From Ekhidna sp. (GTDB lineage: Bacteria; Bacteroidota; Bacteroidia; Cytophagales; Cyclobacteriaceae): 7,150 bases of DNA. The notes under the pieces were generated by a model. It saw only the letters and a program-made list of their open reading frames with translations, searched no databases and was not told the DNA's origin. Positions 1 through 5,075 of the stretch are shown piece by piece (the stretch's first letter is position 1; the number at the start of each line of letters is the position of its first letter). The position numbers and the translations under genes are program-made. The stretch spans positions 1 to 7,150 of the forward strand of contig JABSPG010000195.1 in NCBI GenBank assembly GCA_013214445.1, given 5' to 3'.

Positions 1-128
1 TTTTGGACATGTCAGAGGTATTGCAAATCCTGCCCGAAGGATATGAAGCGCCTTATGCAATTGTAATCGCTGTTGTCAATCTGTGGCTCCGATCGATCAC
101 AACAACACCGATGGGCAAGAGCACATGA
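1..128 (+). CDS. C-terminal end of a small hydrophobic phage protein (partial)
   Basis: An open frame enters from the left edge (codons in phase with base 3) and stops at TGA 126-128. Its 41 readable codons contain a hydrophobic stretch (AIVIAVVNLWL) followed by a short polar tail, SITTTPMGKST. The stop overlaps the next gene's ATG as ATGA at 125-128, the usual sign of translational coupling, and this is the main reason to trust the frame over the alternative GTG at 83. An ATG at 9 could be the start, but the sequence that would hold its ribosome binding site is outside the window, so the gene is treated as truncated. The hydrophobic segment and position before the holin suggest a small membrane protein of the lysis region. 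That role is inferred from context only, and no family was recognised firmly. Confidence 0.6.
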   Translation, partial: LDMSEVLQILPEGYEAPYAIVIAVVNLWLRSITTTPMGKST

Positions 129-499
129 TAGGTAAAATTCTTTCATGGCTTACCGGCGGTGCGATTGAAGCTATCGGCAAGCAACTAACGCACGCCTACG
201 AGCTAAAACTTGTTGCTGACACTGATGCTAAGAAACTGGATGCAGAACAACGTATTGAGACGCTAAAGGCGCAACAAGCGGTATTAATCGCAGAGCAAGG
301 CAATTGGGTGACGCGCTGGATCAGACCAGCCTTTGCCCTGCCATTCGTCATTTACATCAACAAAGTGATTGTTTGGGACATGGTTTTAGGGCTGGGATCT
401 ACACCACCTTTATCAAATCAAATGGCGCAACTTTTAACCGTAATTGCAGGCGCATATTTTCTTACCCGCCCTGTTGAGAAGTGGATTAAGAAAAGATGA
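125..499 (+). CDS. GTA-type 3-TM holin family protein
   Basis: This 124-aa protein resembles the 'holin of 3TMs, for gene-transfer release' family, which permeabilises the inner membrane so that endolysin can reach the wall. After a short N-terminal helix, residues 20-58 form a charged, probably coiled-coil stretch (AYELKL to LIAEQ). Next comes the family-like core at residues 60-119: NWVTRWIRPAFALPF, INKVIVWD, LGLGSTPPLS and a second hydrophobic helix ending YFLTRPVEKW. Only two segments (about 68-90 and 101-114) look clearly membrane-spanning. The ATG at 125 is preferred to the in-frame GTG at 83 because it makes an ATGA overlap with the upstream stop, and the 14 extra residues are polar and unlike the family. 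Its own stop overlaps the next ATG in the same way (496-499). The family call comes from remembered motifs. Holin activity is inferred. Confidence 0.8.
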   Translation: MIGKILSWLTGGAIEAIGKQLTHAYELKLVADTDAKKLDAEQRIETLKAQQAVLIAEQGNWVTRWIRPAFALPFVIYINKVIVWDMVLGLGSTPPLSNQMAQLLTVIAGAYFLTRPVEKWIKKR

Positions 500-684
500 C
501 TATCGACTTTGAAAAGATACTAACAACGTTAACTGCATCACTCATTGCTGGCGTTGTCTGGCTTGTGCGCAAGGTATTCACCAATGAAAAGCAAATCGCC
601 TTATTAGAGGCAGAAATAAAACGAAGAAACGAGGACATAAAGGAAATCAAAGCGGACGTTAAATCTCTAATTGGAGACAAGTGA
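496..684 (+). CDS. Small membrane-anchored coiled-coil phage protein
   Basis: This 62-aa protein has one hydrophobic segment at about residues 8-26 (LTTLTASLIAGVVWLV). A strongly charged heptad-like helix follows at about residues 30-60, rich in E, K and I/L. The shape, an N-terminal anchor with a short coiled coil, fits several small phage lysis accessories such as haemolysin XhlA-like proteins, antiholins or spanin-like components, but no sequence signature decides between them. Its ATG overlaps the holin stop (ATGA), so it is translationally coupled to the holin and probably acts at the same membrane. Only one base separates its TGA from the next gene's ATG at 686. The gene is almost certainly real. 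The lysis role is inferred from neighbours. Confidence 0.72.
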   Translation: MTIDFEKILTTLTASLIAGVVWLVRKVFTNEKQIALLEAEIKRRNEDIKEIKADVKSLIGDK

Positions 685-685
685 T

Positions 686-1936
686 ATGCCGAGTGCGCCA
701 ATATCCGATGAAGAAGCCGCAAGACGTTATGCTCTTTATGAGGACTACAATTTTAACGCTCAAGCAGCAGGGAAATCCATAGGAAAAGACCACAAGTTTA
801 TTTTACGCGGTGTCGATGAGTATCGCAAACGAGGATTAGGCGGGATTGATCCAGTTATTCATGATGCTGTTATTGCTGGTGGTATTAAAGACCCTGCAAA
901 TTTAAAACACGGATGGAAAATTGTAAAAGACGAGAACGGCAACGGTTATAGCCTATTCTTCAAAAATCCAAATGCCAGCGGTGATGATGAGGAAGTATCA
1001 CTAACTGATCTTGTGCGAGAAAGCATCGCGGAAGGCATTGAGAAACGGCCTAAATTCGAAAAGCGCAATCATGACAAAATTGGCGAGCACTTGCTTGTTA
1101 TTGATTTGGCCGATATTCACTTTCTAAAGCTATGTGTCGAGACTGAAACGGGTTACACATATAATCGAGACGTTGCTAGGCATAGAGTAATTGAAGGTAC
1201 CAAAGCGCTCTTAAGAACTGCGCAAAAGGGATATGGCATACACCGAATTTTGTTTGTTTTAGGTAACGATATCCTTCATGTCGATAATAAAAAAGGAACA
1301 ACTACCAACGGTACGTTTCAGGACACTGATGGAACAATCAAGCAGGGCTTTAAAGATGCGCGTATGGCTCTCTCTGATGCTATATTGCAGTGTACAAAGG
1401 TTGCGAACGTTGATCTTATCCATTGTATGTCTAACCATGACGAATTAATGGGGTGGGCGCTCTCTCAAACTGTGGCGGCACTTTTCGAGGCTCATCCGAA
1501 TGTTAATGCTACCGATTATAATTTAAGCGAACGTGATAGAAAATATTACAGATACGGGAGTACCTTAATAGGTGTTACTCATGGACATGGTGCAAAAGAA
1601 GAAAACTTGTCTGCCTTGATGCTAAAGGAAGCTCGTATTCACATGTCAGAGTGTCTTTATCTCTATTGGTTAATGCATCACTTTCACCATAAAATTAGAA
1701 AAAAACGTGGCATTGATAAGCCTTTTCTTATGGAGAAAGATCATATTTCAATGTCTGTAACTCATCTTGGGGAGCCGCGTGTGGAAGGTGAGGGCGCAGA
1801 AATTGAATATGTTCGTTCACCAAGTCCACCCGACAGTTGGCACGACCGTAGCGGGTATGTGAATAGGCAGGCTGTTGAATGCTTCATATACCACGCTGAT
1901 AAAGGTCAGGTTGGAAGATTTACGGAGTGGTTTTAA
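686..1936 (+). CDS. Phage metallophosphoesterase-like protein with extra N-terminal domain
   Basis: This 416-aa protein carries the ordered metal-binding motifs of calcineurin-like phosphoesterases: DIH (residues 143-145, the D-x-H motif), GND (193-195, in place of GD), SNHD (249-252, in place of GNHD), THGHG (298-302) and a histidine-rich HHFHH (331-335). Such enzymes use a two-metal centre to hydrolyse phosphomono- or diesters, including nucleic acids. Residues 1-50 look helical (SDEEAARRYALYEDY, QAAGKSIGKDHKFILRGVDEY) and resemble a helix-turn-helix of the kind seen on DNA-packaging proteins, so the substrate may be DNA. This last point is inference. The start is ATG 686, with GGAG at 673-676. 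A TTG at 671 is in frame but lies within the upstream gene and has no advantage. The next gene starts on the last base of its stop. Related phage genes are sometimes loosely annotated as oxidoreductase or DNA polymerase II small-subunit-like. Confidence 0.75.
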   Translation: MPSAPISDEEAARRYALYEDYNFNAQAAGKSIGKDHKFILRGVDEYRKRGLGGIDPVIHDAVIAGGIKDPANLKHGWKIVKDENGNGYSLFFKNPNASGDDEEVSLTDLVRESIAEGIEKRPKFEKRNHDKIGEHLLVIDLADIHFLKLCVETETGYTYNRDVARHRVIEGTKALLRTAQKGYGIHRILFVLGNDILHVDNKKGTTTNGTFQDTDGTIKQGFKDARMALSDAILQCTKVANVDLIHCMSNHDELMGWALSQTVAALFEAHPNVNATDYNLSERDRKYYRYGSTLIGVTHGHGAKEENLSALMLKEARIHMSECLYLYWLMHHFHHKIRKKRGIDKPFLMEKDHISMSVTHLGEPRVEGEGAEIEYVRSPSPPDSWHDRSGYVNRQAVECFIYHADKGQVGRFTEWF

Positions 1937-2103
1937 TGAAAAACATAATCACAGAGCCACCACAAATAAATTGTCGACCAACAGAAAACAAACAGCTTAA
2001 ATACACCCTCAACATGGGTAGTCAGTCTTATGTGTTTAAGGATAAAGAAGAGCTGATTACGTTTTTAACTGAAGGGCTTGGTTGCTGCACGTTAAAGACG
2101 TGA
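1936..2103 (+). CDS. Small hypothetical protein, 55 aa, coupled to the phosphoesterase
   Basis: The ATG shares its A with the upstream TAA (TAATG at 1934-1938) and has a good ribosome binding site, GGAG at 1924-1927, eight bases away. The product begins MKNIITEPPQ and ends LGCCTLKT. It is polar overall, with a possible helix at about residues 35-48 (FKDKEELITFLTEG) and two adjacent cysteines near the end. No family was recognised. It is the last gene of the rightward late operon: its TGA lies eight bases from the stop of the convergent gene at 2112. The tight coupling and ribosome binding site make it very likely to be translated. The CC pair and short length could suit a structural or regulatory accessory of the preceding enzyme, but nothing in the sequence proves this. 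Confidence 0.62.
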   Translation: MKNIITEPPQINCRPTENKQLKYTLNMGSQSYVFKDKEELITFLTEGLGCCTLKT

Positions 2104-2111
2104 TCGTCGTT

Positions 2112-2288
2112 TTATTTGAGTTTTTTGCCGAACAGTACAAATTCATCTGCCCTCTCATAAAGGCCAAATGCGCAAGCAATGGCTCCCATCAACAAAAATG
2201 GTATCGCAAGCAGGTAATTCCCTGTATCTCCTGCAATAACTCCAACGCCTGCGCATACTGCAATTATCCATCGGGTCTTGCTGCTCAT
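2112..2288 (-). CDS. Small two-TM membrane protein, 58 aa
   Basis: The frame opens with ATGAGCAGC and ends FGKKLK-stop. The 58-residue product has a basic N-terminus (MSSKTRW) and two hydrophobic segments at about residues 8-20 (IIAVCAGVGVIAG) and 26-43 (LLAIPFLLMGAIACAFGL), joined by a short DTGNY turn. A charged C-terminal tail follows. This is a hairpin membrane protein with no recognised family. The start is supported by AAAGGGA at 2294-2300, five bases upstream, in a leader nearly identical to that of the neighbouring gene at 2554. It is the last gene of the leftward four-gene operon, and the upstream stop lies within the same leader. It could be a holin-like, superinfection-exclusion or toxin-type peptide. 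The sequence alone does not choose between them. Confidence 0.62.
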   Translation of the reverse strand: MSSKTRWIIAVCAGVGVIAGDTGNYLLAIPFLLMGAIACAFGLYERADEFVLFGKKLK

Positions 2289-2302
2289 GATCGTCCCTTT
2301 TA
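2286..2302 (-). repeat. Repeated stop/RBS/start junction, copy 2 of 2
   Basis: Read on the - strand, this junction is TAAAAGGGACGATCATGAGC, followed by AGC. The junction at 2567-2552 reads TAAAGGGACAGTCATGAGC, followed by AAC. Stop codon, ribosome binding site, spacing and the first three codons are therefore nearly identical before two genes whose products are unrelated. A looser relative, with AAAGGGA and ATG, precedes the gene at 2813. The simplest reading is that the junction arose by duplication or by homology-guided gene insertion. The alternative is strong selection for one efficient ribosome binding site. Confidence 0.55.
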
Positions 2303-2554
2303 TTTAACTGCGAGAATGCTGCAAGCTTTCCACGCTTTTAGCTTTTCGATGTAATAATGAAGGCGTATCTTTTGAAGCAGGTTTAGCTTTGCTTCAAATG
2401 GGCTGTAAACTCGATAGAACCAAAGGCCGTTCGCAATCCAAATAGACAAATCTGTTTTTTCATCCGTTAATCTGAATTCGCCTAGAGTAAAGTCATCAGG
2501 CCGTTTACCGATTGCATCAACCAGAGCGTCGACTATTTCGCTTGAGTTGCTCAT
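2300..2554 (-). CDS. Hypothetical small phage protein, 84 aa
   Basis: This soluble-looking protein of 84 aa has an N-terminal helix (SSEIVDALVDAIGKRPDDF). A probable beta segment follows (LGEFRLTDEKTDLSIWIANGLWFYRVYSP), then a basic, helical C-terminus rich in K and L (KLNLLQKIRLHYYIEKLKAWK). No family was recognised. The start has AAAGGGA at 2560-2566 five bases upstream. That ribosome binding site overlaps the stop of the preceding gene (2565-2567), so the two are probably co-translated. Its own stop overlaps the ribosome binding site of the next gene at 2288. It sits third in the leftward operon headed by the MmcB-like nuclease. Function is unknown. Confidence 0.7.
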   Translation of the reverse strand: MSNSSEIVDALVDAIGKRPDDFTLGEFRLTDEKTDLSIWIANGLWFYRVYSPFEAKLNLLQKIRLHYYIEKLKAWKACSILAVK

Positions 2555-2564
2555 GACTGTCCCT

Positions 2565-2813
2565 TTAATGTTGCCATTTCAAATCAATTTCATTCATGCC
2601 TTTATCGCTCAAATATCCATCGTCCGTTGAATCAATCCGTCCACCATAAAACACTCGCTGACCTTTTGGATCTCGCGACTGAAAAACATAGACCAGTATG
2701 TTGTTTTTTCTGCTCACATATCGAGCTCTGCGCTCCGCATCGCGAGCATCCCTGAACGTCTCAGTCGTGATTACTTCAGTATCGGGATCTGCTGTATAAT
2801 CTACTGTAAACAT
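2565..2813 (-). CDS. Hypothetical small phage protein, 82 aa
   Basis: This 82-aa protein is rich in charged residues. The first half looks like strand-helix (MFTVDYTADPDTEVITTETF, then DARDAERRARYVSRKN). The second looks like beta strands (NILVYVFQSRDPKGQRVFYGGRI) with a polar tail. No transmembrane segment or signal peptide is seen, and no family was recognised. The start ATG is supported by AAAGGGA at 2820-2826, six bases away and overlapping the stop of the MmcB-like gene at 2826-2828. It is second in the leftward operon. The compact alpha-beta layout is common among small phage accessory proteins, some of which inhibit host enzymes, but there is no direct evidence of that here. Confidence 0.7.
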   Translation of the reverse strand: MFTVDYTADPDTEVITTETFRDARDAERRARYVSRKNNILVYVFQSRDPKGQRVFYGGRIDSTDDGYLSDKGMNEIDLKWQH

Positions 2814-2825
2814 CTGACTTCCCTT

Positions 2826-3578
2826 TTATTCTCTTCCATCAGGCATAGCCTTTCCAAGCTCGCCAATTTCGCGCACAACACCAGCACATGTTTGCATCAA
2901 GCGTGATACATTTCCGAACTCAATGCTCTTTGCCACACGCATGCGCTCTGCAAATGCATCTGGTTTCTCAAATGAATTGAACTCCATACCTAAATGTTCT
3001 TCGAATTTTTCAATCCATTCTTGGGTGCGCTTTTGCTGATCTTTCAGAGATTTTAACCGATACTCAGCTTGCCGTTGCGCATCTTCTTTAATTTGATCTA
3101 GCTGTTTAGATATTTCAGCTTCCACAAAAGCGTTATCTCGGTCGTGAGCTTTTCGCAGCATTGCGGCCATGAAGTGGCGCGGTATTTCTTTTGGAGCGTC
3201 TTTGCGAGGGGCTTGTTTCTTTATTCTCATCCCGCCCTTTGTAAGTTCGATTAATCCCCATTTTTCAGGGACTTCGCGCACATCGACTAAGCCAGATGGC
3301 GTAGCAAGCCACCAATAATCACAGTATTGCCCGATCTCTTCCGACTTCGTGATATCCTTCATCTCATGCAGGAAATCTGCTCTAGATACCTTGATCTCAA
3401 ATCCATGTATTACATAGCCTTTGGAAGGCCATATGTTCATACAAATTGCATCAGCTCGCCGCCTAACATTGGTGCCTGTTGAGTTGGCAACTTCTGAAAA
3501 CGTAACCCACTCAGGACCTGAGTGTTTTGCAAAAATTCCTGCCTGAACGTCACTCGCGGTAAACTTATTATCTGGCAT
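2826..3578 (-). CDS. MmcB-like PD-(D/E)XK nuclease-fold protein
   Basis: This 250-aa protein heads the leftward operon. Residues 40-95 show a pattern characteristic of the restriction-endonuclease-like fold. Asp43 lies in RRADAI, Glu61-x-Lys63 in FEIKVSRADF, and an IGQYCDYWWLATP strand follows. This is close to the MmcB (DUF1052-type) DNA-repair family, as far as can be recalled. The core would bind and possibly cleave DNA using one or two metal ions. The C-terminal half (about residues 147-195) is a highly charged likely coiled coil (EAEISKQLDQIKEDAQRQ), unlike short MmcB proteins, so it may oligomerise or bind a partner. The start has AAGGA at 3585-3589, six bases upstream. Transcription probably begins in the 3579-3714 control region. 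The role could be phage DNA repair or recombination, or attack on competing DNA. The sequence does not decide. Confidence 0.72.
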   Translation of the reverse strand: MPDNKFTASDVQAGIFAKHSGPEWVTFSEVANSTGTNVRRRADAICMNIWPSKGYVIHGFEIKVSRADFLHEMKDITKSEEIGQYCDYWWLATPSGLVDVREVPEKWGLIELTKGGMRIKKQAPRKDAPKEIPRHFMAAMLRKAHDRDNAFVEAEISKQLDQIKEDAQRQAEYRLKSLKDQQKRTQEWIEKFEEHLGMEFNSFEKPDAFAERMRVAKSIEFGNVSRLMQTCAGVVREIGELGKAMPDGRE

Positions 3579-3630
3579 GATTTTTCCTTATAAATATGTT
3601 ATTAGATATGTATTCATAACTATTAACATA

Positions 3631-3660
3631 TTTATTCGCATATCGCTTGACTAGTGTCAA
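3631..3660 (-). promoter_or_regulatory. Putative sigma70-type promoter for the leftward operon
   Basis: On the - strand, a perfect TTGACA (3660-3655) is followed after 18 bases by AATAAA (3636-3631), which matches TATAAT at four of six positions. A start near 3624 would give a leader of about 45 bases before the MmcB-like gene at 3578. The -35 box shares an inverted repeat with the rightward promoter. This is seen by eye only, and the -10 is imperfect. Confidence 0.45.
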
Positions 3661-3675
3661 CAATAGTTTTACACA
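3647..3675 (+). promoter_or_regulatory. Putative rightward promoter P1 of the serine recombinase
   Basis: TTGACT (3647-3652) is separated by exactly 17 bases from TACACA (3670-3675). A transcript would start near 3682 and carry a short leader of about 33 bases to the ATG at 3715. The -35 forms one arm of TTGAC-TAGT-GTCAA, whose other arm is the -35 of the leftward promoter, so a single bound protein could control both directions. Confidence 0.42.
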
Positions 3676-3707
3676 TCTATTGACATAATTAAGTGTGCAA
3701 ACTATTG
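3661..3707. repeat. 9-bp inverted repeat with nested 6-bp repeat upstream of serine recombinase
   Basis: CAATAGTTT (3661-3669) and AAACTATTG (3699-3707) are perfect inverted copies. A third partial copy, CTATTG (3677-3682), pairs with CAATAG at 3661-3666 across ten bases. Three half-sites just before a resolvase-family gene are the kind of arrangement expected of a resolvase binding region (res-like) or an operator. Because they overlap both putative rightward promoters, binding would repress the recombinase. The sites are seen directly. Their function is inferred. Confidence 0.55.
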
Positions 3708-3708
3708 C
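3680..3708 (+). promoter_or_regulatory. Putative rightward promoter P2, predicting a leaderless message
   Basis: A perfect TTGACA (3680-3685) lies 17 bases before TATTGC (3703-3708). The expected transcription start, six to seven bases after the -10, falls at about 3715, on the A of the recombinase ATG. No convincing Shine-Dalgarno precedes that ATG (the upstream bases are GCGGACAT), which agrees with leaderless translation from this promoter. The -10 overlaps an arm of the 9-bp inverted repeat, suggesting autoregulation. Confidence 0.42.
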
Positions 3709-3714
3709 GGACAT

Positions 3715-4398
3715 ATGAATATTGATAAATTTAAAGATCGTCAGGTGATAGGATACATGCGTGTATCTACTGACGAGCAAGATATGAGTTTGCAGCGCCA
3801 AGCATTGGAAGATGCGGGTATCGATATGTTGAGCATTTATTCAGACCAGATGTCGGGTAAATCGCAAAAAAGACCCGGGTTAAAGTCCGCAATTAAGTCG
3901 TGTTTGCCGGGGGCTGTGTTGGTAGTTTGGAAGCTTGACCGTTTAGGTCGCTCGGTGAAGGGTGTGCTAGAGACCATTGAAACGCTCGATAAGAAGAATG
4001 TTGAGCTAGTTTCGTTGACTGAGAACATCGACACGACAACGCCTATGGGCAAGATGGTAATGACTATCCTGCTTGCGTTTGCTGAGATGGAGCGTAACCT
4101 AATCTCAGAGCGAACTAAGGCCGGATTGGACGCTAAGCGAGCGCGCGAAAAAGATTGGATATCAGGACCGCTACACGGCGTTTTGTCATATCCGAAAAGG
4201 CTGGAAATCTTTACCGATATGTGGGTTTCTGGTGAACTAAAGACGTTAAAAGATGTTGATATATTGGCGCGCATTAATGAGCCAAAAATCACAAAAGACG
4301 GTAAGCGGGTTAAAGATTTCTCGCGTCAATCTTGGAACAATTGGAAAGCTAAAGGCTTCAATCGCTTCACGCCGCCAGACTTTGAGCCGATAGACTAA
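3715..4398 (+). CDS. Serine recombinase (resolvase/invertase family) with atypical C-terminus
   Basis: The N-terminal 140 residues are a standard serine resolvase/invertase catalytic domain. The features are IGYMRVST with the nucleophile Ser18 and Arg16, SLQRQ at 25-29, SDQMSGK at 43-49, the active-site arginines in KLDRLGRS (Arg76, Arg79), and FAEMERNLISERTKAGL leading into the long E helix. Such enzymes make concerted double-strand breaks through 5' phosphoserine links and rejoin the ends by subunit rotation. The total of 227 aa is longer than Tn3-type resolvases (about 185) and much shorter than large serine integrases. The usual GRP linker and short helix-turn-helix are not evident. Residues 150-215 instead read GPLHGVLSYPKRLEIFTDMW to SRQSWNNWKAKGF, perhaps a divergent helix-turn-helix with an insert. 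No good ribosome binding site precedes the start. The likely job is resolution, inversion or self-mobility. The true site is unknown. Confidence 0.85.
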   Translation: MNIDKFKDRQVIGYMRVSTDEQDMSLQRQALEDAGIDMLSIYSDQMSGKSQKRPGLKSAIKSCLPGAVLVVWKLDRLGRSVKGVLETIETLDKKNVELVSLTENIDTTTPMGKMVMTILLAFAEMERNLISERTKAGLDAKRAREKDWISGPLHGVLSYPKRLEIFTDMWVSGELKTLKDVDILARINEPKITKDGKRVKDFSRQSWNNWKAKGFNRFTPPDFEPID

Positions 4399-4409
4399 AT
4401 AATAGGAGC
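4396..4409 (+). repeat. Repeated junction motif TAAATAATAGGAGC (first of four)
   Basis: The 14-mer TAAATAATAGGAGC occurs exactly at 4396-4409 and 4855-4868. A 13-base match, AAATAATAGGAGC, lies at 5062-5074, and a variant, ATAATAGGAAC, at 4644-4654. Each includes or abuts the stop of the preceding gene, and the first three supply the ribosome binding site for the next small gene (4417, 4663, 4873). The flanking coding sequences are not related, so the junction itself is what is conserved. It is a natural target for homologous exchange of small genes. Confidence 0.75.
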
Positions 4410-4416
4410 GAAAGCC

Positions 4417-4647
4417 ATGAGTGGCATCAAAACTATTGAGCTTAAATCACCAAAACTTGGGGCAAAGCTTGCCGCAAATTCATCGACTGAAATTGATCGT
4501 ATTGAGTTTGCTGAATGTCTAGCAAACGAAGGTATACAACGCGCGCAACAAAAAATTGATGAAGTTAAAAGAGAAGTCATAGAGAGTTTTGCTTTGCCCG
4601 ATCATTTAGTGAAGCCAAAGCAAACATCGCCTTGGTGGCGTACATAA
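4417..4647 (+). CDS. Hypothetical small phage protein, 76 aa
   Basis: This 76-aa soluble protein lies downstream of the serine recombinase, with AGGAG in the junction repeat at 4404-4408 as its ribosome binding site. The first part is polar (SGIKTIELKSPKLGAKLAAN). Residues 24-58 form a long charged helix (EIDRIEFAECLANEGIQRAQ, then QKIDEVKREVIESF), probably a coiled coil, and the end is basic and proline/tryptophan-rich (KPKQTSPWWRT). No family was recognised. It belongs to a run of three small genes that share leader sequence and follow the recombinase closely, so co-transcription is likely. The helical nature would fit a DNA- or protein-binding accessory. This is inference only. Confidence 0.7.
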   Translation: MSGIKTIELKSPKLGAKLAANSSTEIDRIEFAECLANEGIQRAQQKIDEVKREVIESFALPDHLVKPKQTSPWWRT

Positions 4648-4662
4648 TAGGAACGAGACCTG

Positions 4663-4857
4663 ATGAATAACGCTAAATATCGTCAAAAACTTCGCGATCA
4701 TATCAAGCGCGCGCAAGACAAATTGAACGGCATTACTGTTCAAGATGAGCGGTCAGACATATTGACTGATTTGATTGAAATGTTCTCGAATGATTTGCGC
4801 CAATCTTGGCTTAACAAGCGGCGTAATCACCCAACAACCAAAATTGTTGAGCTGTAA
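4663..4857 (+). CDS. Hypothetical small basic phage protein, 64 aa
   Basis: This 64-aa protein is predominantly helical and basic: NNAKYRQKLRDHIKRAQDKL, then ILTDLIEMFSNDLRQSWLNKRR. No membrane segment is seen, and there are no cysteines. The ribosome binding site is AGGAA in the variant junction motif at 4650-4653, ten to eleven bases upstream of the ATG, a little weaker than that of its neighbours. Its TAA begins the next exact copy of the 14-base junction repeat. Two helices with a basic surface could bind nucleic acid or a partner protein, but no family was recognised and no role is assigned. Confidence 0.68.
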   Translation: MNNAKYRQKLRDHIKRAQDKLNGITVQDERSDILTDLIEMFSNDLRQSWLNKRRNHPTTKIVEL

Positions 4858-4872
4858 ATAATAGGAGCAAGC

Positions 4873-5067
4873 ATGAGACGTATAAGAGCTAAAAATAGCA
4901 TGCCTGTTAAGCCTTGGGTGCGTTCTTGGATGGTTTGGCCTGTCTTTTTTATGTTTATTTTTGTGCCTTCATTTTTGATCGGTCTTTTTAAATCGCCTTA
5001 TTATTGCTGGTTAGAGGCTTGGGACGATTTTAAGATTGAATATGATCCTTTGGATTTTAGGAAATAA
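4873..5067 (+). CDS. Small single-pass membrane protein, 64 aa
   Basis: A strongly basic N-terminus (MRRIRAKNSMPVKPWVRSW) precedes one aromatic-rich hydrophobic segment at about residues 19-40 (WMVWPVFFMFIFVPSFLIGLF). An acidic C-terminal tail follows, YYCWLEAWDDFKIEYDPLDF. The positive-inside rule predicts N-in, C-out. The ribosome binding site is GGAG at 4864-4867, six bases before ATG, in the exact junction repeat. Its stop TAA (5065-5067) lies inside a fourth copy of that repeat, which leads to no gene. No family was recognised. Tryptophan- and phenylalanine-rich anchors of this sort occur in phage exclusion and lysis-timing proteins, but that comparison is loose. Confidence 0.68.
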   Translation: MRRIRAKNSMPVKPWVRSWMVWPVFFMFIFVPSFLIGLFKSPYYCWLEAWDDFKIEYDPLDFRK

Positions 5068-5074
5068 TAGGAGC
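5062..5074 (+). repeat. Orphan junction motif with no following gene
   Basis: AAATAATAGGAGC here repeats the ribosome binding junction used before 4417 and 4873, but no start codon follows at a workable distance. The next rightward ATG, at 5102, opens only 22 codons inside the convergent gene. The stop of the leftward gene begins two bases later, at 5076. This looks like the scar of a lost or exchanged gene. Confidence 0.6.
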
Positions 5075-5075
5075 A

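Noticed and set aside
83..124. Longer start (GTG 83) for the holin
   Set aside because: It would overlap the coding end of the preceding gene by 46 bases. ATG 125 gives the classic ATGA overlap and family-like N-terminus.
671..685. Longer start (TTG 671) for the phosphoesterase-like gene
   Set aside because: ATG 686 has GGAG at 673-676 at good spacing and lies one base after the upstream stop. The TTG overlaps that site.
2090..2116. Terminator between convergent genes ending at 2103 and 2112
   Set aside because: Only a four-base GACG/CGTC stem with a short T run is present, too weak to call.
2082..2354. Rightward open frame of 90 codons
   Set aside because: It overlaps two well-supported leftward genes and the coupled 55-aa gene, lacks a ribosome binding site, and its product looks like an antisense shadow.
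3568..3801. Leftward open frame of 77 codons across the control region
   Set aside because: It covers the divergent promoters and the start of the recombinase. Its composition follows AT-rich non-coding DNA.
3837..4292. Leftward open frame of 151 codons inside the serine recombinase
   Set aside because: It is entirely antisense to a strongly supported gene with catalytic motifs, and its serine-rich translation resembles no protein.
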